In this document: positions 41,155 through 52,500 of the stretch, one piece after another
Layout of the letters: each line of letters begins with the position of its first letter
Position numbering within the stretch: position 1 is the stretch's first letter
Assembly (NCBI GenBank): GCA_036346395.1
Contig: CM070609.1
Span: forward strand, 25,293,223 to 25,357,222
From: Hsuehochloa calcarea
Lineage: Eukaryota > Streptophyta > Magnoliopsida > Poales > Poaceae
Direction: 5' to 3'
DNA: 64,000 nt
Notes under the pieces: generated by a model
The model's input: the letters and a program-made list of their open reading frames with translations, nothing else
What the model was told of the DNA's origin: nothing
Databases searched by the model: none
Made by a program: the position numbers and the translations under genes

Positions 41155-41486
41155 AAATAGACATGGGGTTGCAATTTGATGTAATGCATTCTTGTAATTA
41201 ATTCAGAGGTTGTATTATTGTATTATTTTTACTTTGTACGAATTCTTGTAAATAATTCAGTAGTAATATTTTACTTTCGATTGTAATGAATTATTTGCAA
41301 TTGACTTTTGGTTATATTGATGTTGTAAATTATGTTGATGAGCTCTTGAGAATATATCTTGTATGAATTTGTTTGGCAATGTGTTCAATACCCATCTGGG
41401 CTTATGCTTCGCTTTTGATTAAATGAATTTTTTACTGCTATCGATTAGCGCTGTTCAAATTAGTTTGAAATTTTAGAGTTCTCACA

Positions 41487-42746
41487 GCAGACAAGGTGAC
41501 TAAAAAAGAACACTTAACTCACCCAAGACCATCCATGGGAGGCAGCACACGCAACACATAGGAGGTGGCAAACGGAAGAAGGAACGCGGAAATAAGAACA
41601 CGTACGAAAGGGTCCAAAAATAGATCAGCAAGAAAGGGGGACAAAAACAATCCGCCCCAATCCACTCGAAAAGTAGAAAAGCAAAGAATCGACGAATGAC
41701 CGAACAACAAGAAACACGTCAACACATGAGAAGAAAGACCATAGCAAAACAAAATCTATGTAGATCGATGGAGAGAGACCCACCTCCCCACATAAATTAA
41801 AACAAACAAAAGAAACACACATCAATGTAGACGAATTGCCAAGAACAAGTGAAACTGAGGGGAAGAAAGCTGCAACAATGGCCAACGACGCCAATCGAGA
41901 TGAAGAAGACGTACAAGCAGATCCATGGAGAGAGACCCCCTCCCCATATAAATTAGAACAAACGAAAGAAGAACACATCAATGGAGAAGCATCCCTAAGA
42001 ACAAGCAAAACCGAGGAGAAGAAAACCGCATGAACGACCATTGGCGGCAATCGAGAGGAAAAAGACGTTCGACCATATCCATGGAGAGACACCATCCCCA
42101 CAACAAAAGGAGCGAACGAAAAAAACACAGACAAACAGAGAACCATCCGAAAGAAGAGGTGAAGCCGAGCAGAAGAAAAGCACAGGAAGGTAGAAGGAGA
42201 AAGCCGAGTGGCAACAACCAAGACGAAGAAGGGTGACAGACGACAAAAGCAAGAAGAAATCGATGGAGGCAAGACGAAGGAGGAGGAAGAAACAATGTGC
42301 GCGTTGGGAATAAGGCCAGACAAGACATGCGAGAAACAAGGAAGCACGCACACGTGGCGAAGCGGAGTGAGGGTGTGCAAATCGGGAACAAGAGAAGCTA
42401 CATGCCTACATCCGATGACAACAAAAAATGAGGCTACATGGCCACCCTGGGAGGCCCCCAAACCTGCCTCCTTTTATATAGAAAGATGCTAGTTTTGTTC
42501 ATTTATATGCCCATGAAACATAAAACCTCGTTTGAAATGGAGGTTTTGGTAGGAATTTCGGACGAAATATTCTAATCTAGGCAAAAAAATCTTACAATTT
42601 AAATAGGCTATATGAAATTAGGTTTCCATTTGAAATAATGGTTTACACAGAAATATATAGGAATATATGAGAAATTGCACTATATTTTCCTAGGAAATCA
42701 GTGTTACTTTCTTGTATTAAAAACCTGATTATTTTATACTACCATT
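41487..42746 (-). other. Region with ~156-bp tandem repeats and a 278-codon minus-strand open frame of unknown nature
   Basis: Three units start at CCATGGAGAGAGA-like boxes near 41766, 41921 and 42078, spaced about 155-157 bp, each followed by CCCACATAAATTA-type, AGAACACATCAATG-type and CGAGATGAAGAAGACG-type blocks with decreasing similarity. A minus-strand open frame (42461-41625) runs across them; its product is Ser/Phe/Leu-rich, contains the repeats as SLHGxxxTSxSSRL-like units, and has no domain I recognise. A TATA-like CTATATAAAAGG lies at about 42481-42470, oddly close to its ATG. I do not assign a function. Confidence 0.45.
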
Positions 42747-43108
42747 TGTCACGTCGTCAGCCCTAACAACCCTGAAGACAACGACGCTGGAGGAGGCTAA
42801 GGCTCTAAATGATGGCACAACTTGAGTAAAAGAGCTATTGGGCCGATTAAGCTTTGTAATAGGCTAAATGGTTATTTGAACTAGCGAACATTGGGTTACA
42901 GTGCTTTGGGCCTGTGCCCTGGCGATGCGTAAGGGTACAAATACTGAGACCGCATCTCTGTGTAGGTATCAAAAGAAATACAATATTCCCAAATCCTTAA
43001 GTCTTGCTCTCTATATGTTCCTCCCAATTCTCCTATTCTATCGTGGATTTGACGGCGTCTATCCCGATCTTGCTGGTGTGATGCCAGAATCGGTCTCAGA
43101 ATGTGACA
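42747..43108 (+). repeat. LTR of a truncated retrotransposon
   Basis: 362 bp with perfect 6-bp inverted ends TGTCAC and GTGACA, followed three bases later by a primer-binding site TGGTATCAGAGTC (43112-43124). No matching 3' LTR was found in the window. Confidence 0.65.
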
Positions 43109-43373
43109 CTATGGTATCAGAGTCGACGATTCCGATAATTGCGGCGAAGAAGAAAGGGCAGTCGACTCTCACTGTAAGGATGGTGGCGGTGAAAGAGAAG
43201 ATGCCCACTCTGGAAATTGACGTTAAGGCAATTTTGGCATTGGTCATAGGGGTGGACGAGCGGATGAAGCACACTGAAGCGTGGATGCTAGCTGTCGATC
43301 TCACACTGACTGGTCTACGGTAGACGGTGGAGGAACTCGGTGCGCGCATCACCCACCTGGAGACAAAGACGAG
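43109..43373 (+). pseudogene. Retrotransposon leader and gag start, copy 1
   Basis: Follows the LTR at 42747-43108. The primer-binding site is at 43112; an open frame then gives MVSESTIPII and LEIDVKAILALVIGVDERMKH, an amphipathic segment like the N-terminus of Gypsy-type gag. A stop interrupts it at 43321. The frame ends where a reversed copia fragment begins. The end of the LTR plus this stretch is repeated at 43864-44162. Confidence 0.6.
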
Positions 43374-43863
43374 TGGAAGAATCAAGTCATGTGGAAGGAT
43401 GCTCCGAATCAAGGATCCACAGGAGGTACCGACCGTAGGAGGTGGTTTCTCGCTTCAAGAGTCGTGAGCGTAACTCGCAGAACTCGCCGAGGGAGAACCG
43501 CGCAAGCGACATCGAAGTCCGCTATCTCCGCTTCAGGAGAGAAACGCGAAGTAGTCGATGCGACGCCGATGTAGAAGTACGGCTGCGCTGGAGAAGAACG
43601 GCGTGAAAGATGCCGCCGTCTTATAGCATGGACTCAACGGGCCGACCTTGTCACGAGGAGCAACGAGGACGGCCACCGCCAGATGGAGGGCGCCACCACC
43701 ACCGTGGCAACCGCGGAGGAGGTAGTATCAAACGTGGAGCGCGTGTAGCAGTGAACGAGTAGCGAGCACCGAGGAGTGGCATCGACCGCACCACTCGGAC
43801 GAGTCTCCTCTGCACGTATCTCGAAGAGCCTTCAAAAGAGTGACACGAGGGTGGCGTGAAGAA
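43374..43863 (-). mobile_element. ~490-bp gag/protease fragment of the Copia C/D family, no LTRs
   Basis: Reverse-complement match to Copia D around 51190-51690 (for example TGGAAGAATCAAGTCATGTG and CCGAATCAAGGATCCACAG) and to Copia C 34840-35355. It is an internal piece only, with many one-base losses, so not a normal retrotransposition product. It is flanked by the two direct copies of the retrotransposon leader. Confidence 0.8.
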
Positions 43864-44280
43864 GCCCGATCTTGCTGGTGTGATGCCAGAATCGGTCTTA
43901 GAATGTGACACTATGGTATCAGAGTCGACGATTCCGATAATTGCGACGAAGAAGAAAGGGCAGTCGACGCTCACTGTAAGGATGGTGGCGGTGAAAGAGA
44001 AGATGCCCACTCTGGAAATTGACGTTAAGGCAATTTTGGCATTGGTCATAGGGGTGGACGAGCGGATGAAGCACGCTGAAGCGTGGATGCCGGCTGTCGA
44101 TCTCACACTGACTGGTCTACGGTGGAGGAACTCGGTGCGCGCATCAGCCACCTGGAGACGACGCCACCAACTCCACCTTGTCCAGAGACGCTTCGGGCCA
44201 ACGAGCACTGATATGGAAAGCAACACCGGGGTGACACCTCAGGGGTTTCAGCACTCCTTGGCAAGCCCTGGTCAAGGGTG
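43864..44280 (+). pseudogene. Retrotransposon leader and gag start, copy 2, with short gag continuation
   Basis: 43864-44162 repeats 43064-43377 (end of LTR, primer-binding site, gag start) with few substitutions and a short deletion near 44120. It then reads on into a further ~115 bases of gag-like sequence (TTPPTPPCPETLRANEH) absent from copy 1. No complete element is present. Confidence 0.65.
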
Positions 44281-45677
44281 AGTCCTTGTACCAAAATCCT
44301 CCTATATTGTTTGATTTGAATGCTAGTGGTAGTAGGGGAACAAAAATGAATTGGCTATTGCCTTCCTCCTCCTCAACCCCTCTGTCTACTCTCCTTCCTT
44401 CTAGCTACATATCCTGGATCCTCTGCTACTCCCAGTCTCAACTCTATCTAATTCCCACTGATTACTCTTCAATTAATAGTGTAGTTTGTATTAGCAAGGT
44501 AGGAACGTGATACTATTTACCACAAAATAGTAGTAACAATATCCGTGTAGGAAGGGTGATAGTTTTTGGCCTATTTAGCTTCCTTTTGAAACAAAATAGC
44601 AAAACTAGCCTTGTGCAAACGAAATGGCAAAAATTGTATACCTACCATGCAAAATCACCATGGCAGGCAACTTGCTACGAATTGGGATTGCGGCAGGTCA
44701 CCTACCTACACACGTTGTCTTGTTGTCGTAGGATCTGAGTGCTCTAGGAGTACTACAGGTGACACATGTCATATGCTTATTCATTTGCGTTGTCGTTCTT
44801 GTCATTTCGACGATAAGTTTGATTAGAATTGCTATTTGATCCCCAAAACTTGACCAAATGAGCCAAAAATTACAAAAGAGCAAATCGAGAGCGAGAAAGA
44901 TCCAATGTTGTAAAAAATGGAATACAATTGTTGGACGGATAGGGTACCGTTAAGCGATTAATCGAATACAGATGATTAATCAAAATTATGTGGACAAATT
45001 GGTGTTCTCACATATTTGATGATAATGCTAGTTTAAGATATATTTGAACACAATATATTATCAATACTATCAAAGAAATTTGTGCCATCCTCCGATTGTA
45101 GATGATAACTTCATTACTAACTCAAAAGATAATAAGTTTGATCAGTGGACTATTGTATTTCTGCATCAATGTACGACTTGCAACGAGTTTAAGTAATAGA
45201 TTAAAAACATGCATTATCACGTAGATTAGACTAACTTAACACACTGACGAGACGACGACCAAAAGAACTAAATTTTAAATTTAAGTACACAAAATAACCC
45301 ACAACCACGAGAGAATCAATTACTCCGACTCATTATCAAAAGTCTGGTTTTGTGATGGTTATATATGAATCAGTTACTATGAATTAAGTGTTTCGTGCTT
45401 GAGTATATTAAGATTATAACTAGGCTGTTATTGGACAAGTTATAACGAGCTGAATTTGATCAATTAAATGGATTATGCAAACGATTATGCAAAAACGGCC
45501 AACATCGGATAATGCAGCCGATTTAACGTTTAAAAATGTTAAATACACCTGATTCATACATATATACTATTTTACTTTACGATTTCGTGTAAACAAACGA
45601 TTAGTCAACTGTTCCGACTGTTTTTTACGATACTAAAAAGATCAAAAGATGAGTCGAGAAGCACATGACGCGATGAC
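44281..45677. other. Intergenic spacer
   Basis: AT-rich; no gene, RNA or classified element seen. Confidence 0.4.
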
Positions 45678-46236
45678 TAGGGATGGCAATCGGATGCGGC
45701 GGGTACGGGTAGTGCTCGCCTATACCTATACCCGCGACCCCGAATTCCCCCCACGGGCATACCCGCGAAGGACAATGGGCGAAAAACCTCTCTCATACCC
45801 GTCGCCCGCGGGCATGCCGTTACTCGTAAATAATACATCGCCGCCTGTGGGTACCATCGCCCGTGGACATACTCGTTACCCGCGAGCAATACATACATCA
45901 AGTTCATCATAATTCACACATCAATGGTGCATCACATATTCAACAACTAATAAAGTTCATCACAATTCACATATCATGTTTGACAAGACAACTAATCAAG
46001 TTCAACAAATAAAATACAAATACAAATTGACATGATTCCTTACACATGTGGGTAGATTACGGGTAATCGGGTGAAGCGGGTACGGGTGGAGTTTACCGCC
46101 CATGCCCGTTTATCCGATGGGTAAGAAATTGTGTCCATTTTTATATTCGTAAGTAAAAAAAAAGACGTTCATACCTGCCCTCATTAAGGTATTTATCTAT
46201 AAACACACGGATAATCAAGCACAATTACCAACCTTA
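45678..46236. mobile_element. hAT-like non-autonomous element candidate
   Basis: Starts TAGGGATGGCAATCGG and ends with the degenerate inverse ATTACCAACCTTA (9 of 13 matching), with the repeated CGGGTACGGGTA / TACCCGCG motifs near both ends that characterise a widespread plant hAT-type MITE. The 8-bp flanks (GCGATGAC and ACGGTTTC) match poorly, so boundaries are uncertain. No coding capacity. It lies about 270 bp upstream of the ISA3 start codon, so it may abut the promoter. Confidence 0.5.
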
Positions 46237-46502
46237 ACGGTTTCACACGACAGGCCAGAGGAGAGGTCCTCCGTCCACTTCTCTATCCACCGCGCCCACT
46301 CCGCGCATGCGCCACCACGTGTCGCCCCAACTCCGCTCAACGCTCGCGCTCCCCAAGGTAAGATCACCGTCTCAACCTCCCTCCCCGCCACTCCTCCCCA
46401 CCATTCTCCTCAAGAGCCGTGAGTGAGCCTATGAGCCCCTATAACTACCCCAACCCCGGAAGAATCGAATTCCCCTACCACCTCGCCCCACCCCCCATTT
46501 GG
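46237..46502 (+). promoter_or_regulatory. Proximal promoter / 5'UTR of ISA3
   Basis: C-rich, CT-rich stretch between the hAT-like element and the ATG at 46503, typical of grass leaders. A CACGTG-containing stretch (ACCACGTGTCGCC, G-box-like) is at about 46315. The transcription start cannot be fixed. Confidence 0.4.
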
Positions 46503-49500
46503 ATGGATTCGGTCGGTACAAACCGCTCCCCGCTGCGCTCCGCCGCCGTTGCCGCCTCAGTCCGTCGAAGCAGCTCGCTGCGCCCGCCCCGCCACGCCGC
46601 GCTTGCGAACCGGTGAGTGCTTCGTGCGATCTCGTTTTGCCGCGCTGCATTTCTCATTGTGTGGCGTTCGGCTGGGCTAATGCGCGCTGAGTTCGTCGTG
46701 ATCCTGTGCAGTGTGGCGGCGAGCAAGTTTGGGATCGTGTCTGGGTGCGGAGGAGCGTGTTTTGGAAAGGCATGTGTCTCGATTTGGGTGTGTTCTTAGC
46801 AAGCCTCCTTAATTCATTTGTTGATCTAAGCGAATTTTGTCGTTACGTAGGTACTGCGATTAGACTCCGTGCGGAGTACCACGGTGAGAGCGCAGAGCGG
46901 GAGTGCTGGGATAAGTATGACCGAGGTATCCTCCCACCATGCTCCTGGTCTTGTATTGTTGTGGTGCTGTGTTCATAGACCCCTATAATTACTAGTCTAC
47001 CAGTACGTTGTTTTGTTTGATACAAAATAAAGGCCCATTTATATTCTACGGGGTTATCATACTAGTAAAACTTTGCTCTATCTAAATACGTTTTCTAGCT
47101 TTTATAAACTGTATCATGCTGCATTTTGCCATCCCAAAATTAAAGGTTGCTTCTGAGCCTAGGATACTCACACCTGTTTGTCTTGTATTTTTGCTAACGT
47201 TTTTGTTCATTCTGTAACAACAGGAAAGAGAACGCACAGTGCCTGATACCGAAATGCCCTTGAATTATTCTTCTGGTAAAGCTTTCCCGCTAGGAGTGTC
47301 TCAAGTTGAAGGCGGGCTGAACTTTGCGATTTTCTCTCAACATGCTTCTTCTGTCACCCTTTGCTTGAAACTTTCAGATAGGTAAAGACTTAACTCTCCT
47401 AAAATTGTGCAATGATGTTGCTTTCCATGTCATAGAAGTTACCAGTTTGCTAGCTTAATGAACTTTTCCCCCCCTCAGATATAAACCCATGTAATTTTCT
47501 GGTTGCTTCGAAAGTCTGGTTCTCGACTCTGACAACCAGCATTATGGTTGCGAATCCTATGTGTTTTTAGTTGCTTTGTTTGTGTTAAAACTTCCGTCCA
47601 CATTTTTAGGTATCTCATGAGATATGGCAATATTGTTTTCATAGTTTCATCACACATTATTTCACACTTCACATTTTGTATGTCTTAGGTATACTGAAAT
47701 CTAGAACACTGTTATGTTTTGAAAAAAAAAACATTTTCTAAACTGTGCTCCTCCCATCCAGCACACCTGTGTGTACTTGCACGACTGACACACACACAAA
47801 GAAATTCCATAATTGCAATATTGCATACTACCTCCGATTACAAATGTAAGTTGATTTAGAATCTGCACCGGTCAAACACTATTAACTTTGACCATCAATA
47901 TATAAAGAATTGCCAAGATTGACAACATGAAATTGGTAGTGTTAGATCCATCATGAAATATACTTTCATAATATATAATTATTTTTATTTGAAACAACAT
48001 ATTTTCTTATAAATTGATGGTCAAAGTGTCACCTTGGAGATTGTGTCATTGTCTAAAATGACTTATATTTGGAATTAGAGGAGTACATGCATTGTAGCTT
48101 ATTAATGCTCCACAGAAGTTAGTGTGTTGAGATATAACAAATCGGATGCACCGTGCACGAAAAACAATATAAGTCATTCTTTTCTGTTTCTCAGCTTACC
48201 ATTTTTGTAACTTGATCTTGAGTGTAATCTTGTGTCAGATAATCTCTTATAGATCAGCACTGTACTTTTAGCTTGCTAATCTTGCTTTCTCTTTCCAAAG
48301 GAATTTGATATGTTATCTGTTTATTTTTCTTACTGAAATGCTCTTCTTCAGAGGAGCCCAAGATGGGAAGGATGTAGAAATTGTCGAGTTTGCTTTAGAT
48401 CTCCAGAAGAACAAAACTGGAGATATATGGCATGTGTCGGTGGAGGTACTTTTCCAAAGTTATGATATTATGGGCACCTTTGGAGATAGCACATAATTCA
48501 TTTTTATTGGCTAATTTGGTGTGACTGACATTCATGCAACAAGTTAAGAATTCAACATTCATCTGATGTATATATGTATTATGATTACATATTCTTCAAA
48601 GTTAGCTTCCATTTTATGAACATCACCAGTCACCACATTTGAGAGGGGTCATACCTGAAGGAATGTCTTGTGAGATAACTTTTCTATCTTTGCTGAAAGA
48701 GCGGGCTGTTGAGTACAGGATCATAAATTTAGCTATTTAGCATGCATATATGTTGAATGAAATTATTTTGTTTTTTTGTTATATCAAGAATATCCAACCT
48801 TGAAGAAACCTTCTCTCTTTTTAATTTCAGGGTTTGCCTGCTTCTGGTGTTCTTTATGGGTATCGCATTAATGGTCCTCAGGGGTGGGAACACGGTCATA
48901 GATTTGATAGCAGCGTTATTCTTCTTGACCCCTATGCAAAATTAGTTTCTGCTCGAAGATGCTTTGGGGTTGACGAAGAGAAGTCGAGCCAGCCTTTTGG
49001 AACATATGATTTTGATAGCGCTCCTTTTGACTGGGGTGATGATTATCGGCTTCCCAATTTGCCTGAGGTACTAGGATTATTTAATAGCATGCACAAAATA
49101 TTCCAAACATGAAGTTCTCACTCTGATTTTGGTTGTTTAATCTAGACAGATCTAGTTATATATGAAATGAATGTTCGCTCTTTCACTGCGGATGAGTCAA
49201 GTAAGCTTGATCCAGCTGTTCGCGGAAGCTATCTTGGTGTCATTGACAAAGTAAGATTACCAAGCTTTGTGGCTTGCGACCACAACTATTTATTTGGTCC
49301 TCTGTGGCTGTTATTATTATAGTTACGCCTTCTATTATTTTAGTGATCTAGTTTTAGGAACCTGATATTGAATACAGGCTAGCTTCCAATTCTCATTCTG
49401 ATTTTTTAATGATTTATACGTGAAATAGTTGTGGTTTCGTAGATCCCTCATTTGCTGGAACTTGGCGTTAATGCAGTGGAATTACTTCCCGTTTTTGAGT

Positions 49501-52500
49501 TTGATGAGCTGGAGTTCAAGAGGTACTCTAACCCAAGGGATCACATGGTAACTTTTTTAAAAACCAATGGTAATTTTTTTTGATAAAATTCTTTTGTGCA
49601 CAATCCCCATCACATTCAAGTGACTTTCCATCTTTTCAATTGGAAGGTAAATACATGGGGTTATTCTACAATGAACTTTTTTGCACCGATGAGCCGTTAT
49701 GCTAGTGCCAGTGGTGGACCAGTTGTTGCTTCCAAAGAGCTCAAGCAGATGGTCAAAGCATTGCATAATGCTGGGATTGAGGTATTGACAATTTGACACC
49801 CAGTAGACATGGCAACTCTTTATTGTTGTTTTCTTTTATTCATCCCCCAGGCTAAATCACATTTAATGGTATTTGTTAGAGATATATATATATGTTAGAG
49901 ATATATATGTGTTAGAGTAGGACTCTAGATATGTTTTGGTTTCCTTATCTGTAACCTATACTTGTGTATATATATTGGCCCATTGGCCTCCTGATAATAC
50001 AAGTTGCTATTCCTAACATGGTATCAGAGCCCAATAGGGTTACCTCTCCCGGACGCGCAACTCGTCCTCTGACCTAGCCGCCCGCGCTCTCCTGGTGCTT
50101 GCCATCACGGTTTCCGGCCGCCGTCGGCCTCCTTCCTGTCCACGGCCACCGTCGGCCTCGCCTGCCGGCCGCACATTACCGCCCCTGTGGCTCCAGCGCC
50201 TCCCCGATCTCGGCTCCGACGCCGCCCCGAGTCGCGGTCTCCACATCGCGGATCCACCGCTCTCTCTCGCCATTGCCGCCGCGCCATCGGTCCACGCCCA
50301 GCCGAGACCGCCGCCGCCTAAGCCGCCGCCACCATAGCCGCCGACGGAAGTTGTGCCCAAGTGAGGCCGCTGGCAACAAGCCGCCGCCGCCGCGCCATCG
50401 CCGCCGCTTGCCTGGCCGCGCCATTTATCGCCGCCGAAGCCGCCGCCGCCGCGCCATTATCGCCGCCAGAGCGAGCGAGGAACCCTAGTTCCCTCTCTTT
50501 TCGGCTCGGTCGCGCGTGGGCGAATCGGCCGACGTTTTAAAGTGGACGGTTTAAAAAACGTCGGTCTAATCGCCGCGTGGTCGGCGCCGCCTACCAATGG
50601 GCACCGCTTTCCTCATTGCTGGTGATCTTCGGCGGTGTTAATTACACCGACTTCGTGTCTCATGCGCATCCACATGCGTGGTCTTCGTCTCAGGCGTCCT
50701 CTCAGGCGATGTCACCGCCGCGCCGTGTCCTACTCTCCGACGGAGCCTCGTGCTGCGCGCTATCCTCGGCAACCGACAAGGTGCAGCCTTCCTTGATGAG
50801 AAAGGCTGTCTCGCCTACCAAGAGGCTCGGATTTCTACATGGATCGCTTGACTACCTACACTCGGTGGTGCGACGATGGCCTTCGTCGTTGTTTCGTTGG
50901 TGTCGGATGTGGACTCACCTTCGTCGGCACGAACCCTCCGGAGATGCCCTCTACACTGCCGGTGGTTCGCCAGAGCACTCTCTTGATGAGGTGATGCTCA
51001 CGTGGGCGCCTTCTACGCTCGAGTTCTGCATCACGGCGTCGGTGGACTCTCTTCGCGACTTCTTGGCCGTCGCTCCTGTTCGTCTTTGCACAGTACGTCT
51101 TGACACGAGTTTCAACGTGTCACGAGTTCCTTACTCGTCTTCGTCTTGAGTTCGAGCGCAGCGTGCCCGGCTTCTTGCACGCCACCCTAGTGTCACTCTT
51201 ACGAGGCCCTTACCGAGATACGTGCGAGAGGAGACTCGTCGAGTGGTCTTTGGTCCGATGTCACTCCCCTCTGTGCTCGCCGCCTGGCCCACCGCTACAT
51301 CGATCGCTTCACGTTTGACATCGCTTCCTCCAGGTGCCACCAGGTGGTGGTGGCCGCCTCCATCTGGCGATGGCCGTCCGCCGCTCCTCTGCGACAAGGT
51401 TGGCCACATTGAGTCCCGTGCTACAAGAAATAGCGGCATCTTTCACGCCGTTCTTCTCCTAGCACCGCACCGCATTTCTACATCGGCGTCTGCGCCGACT
51501 ACTTCGCGATTTCTCTCATCAGCGGGAGATAGCCATACTTGACGCCGCTTGCCGCTCGTGTTCTCCTCAACAGTTCTCGAGGTTACGCTCATCGACTCTT
51601 GGGTAATAAGAAACCACCTCCTACACAGTCAGGTACCTCCCTGTGGATCCTTGATTCGGAGCATCCTTTCACATGACTTGATTCTTCCACTGTCTTTTGT
51701 TACACCTCTTGATTCCCCTGTCAGTGTGCTTACTGCTGATGGTACCTCTCTTTCTGTCTCTGGTCGAGGACCTCTTAGCAACTCATTATTTCATGTTCCT
51801 TCTGTTGCTCATGTTCCTCGTCTAACCATGCAGCTTCTTTCTACTGGGCAGATTACTGACCTTGGTTGTCGGGTCATTCTTGACTCTGACTCTTGTTGTG
51901 TTCAGGACCGCCACACGGGGGCTCTGGTTGGTTCTGGCCCTCGGCGCCTTGACTCTCAGCGTCTCTGGGAGCTTGACTGGCTTCACCTTCCTTCCGCTGC
52001 CACCGTCACCGCCAGTCTCTCCGCTTCTGCCACACCGTCTACCAGCTCTTTCTAGCAGTGGCACCACCGTCTTGGTCATCTATGTGGATCTCGTTTGTCA
52101 TCTTTAGTCCGTCGTGGTCTTCTGGGGTCTGTTTTAGGAGACGTATCTTTAGATTGTCAGAGATGTAAGTTAGGGAAACAGATTCAACTTCCCTATTCTC
52201 ACGTGTCTCAGCGTCCGTTTGATCTTGTTCATTCAGATGTTTGGGGTCCGGTTCCCTTCCTTTCGAAAGGGGGCTATCGATATTATATAATTTTTATAGA
52301 TGACTTGTCTCGTCACACTTGGATATACTTTATGTCTTCCCGTAGTGAGGTTTTGTCTATCTACAAACAATTTGCCACTATGGTTCGCACACAGTTCTCC
52401 ACTCCTATTCGAGTCTTCCGTGCTGACTCTGCTGGCGAGTACCTCTCTCATTACTCGCATGCTTTCTTGCCGAAAGCGGGCACTCTCGCTTCGCCTCCGT

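Larger units (their letters stand above)
38988..41486 (-). mobile_element. 2.5 kb solo-LTR candidate, minus orientation
   Basis: On the minus strand it begins TGTGAGAACTCTAAAATTTC and on the plus strand starts TGTTGCGCCCTG. Flanks GTAGA (38983-38987) and GCAGA (41487-41491) match at 4 of 5. It shares the general layout of the LTRs at 2960 and 7367, including an ATACTCAGCAAGCATG block (39415) like the ATTCAGCAAG block near 3241. It contains a (CT)n run (41137-41154) and a 25-bp unit repeated twice (about 39869-39918). No coding domain. Confidence 0.5.

Noticed and set aside
50040..50560. Pro/Arg-rich open frames after the Copia D 5' LTR
   Set aside because: Untranslated leader of the element; frames are not conserved with Copia C.
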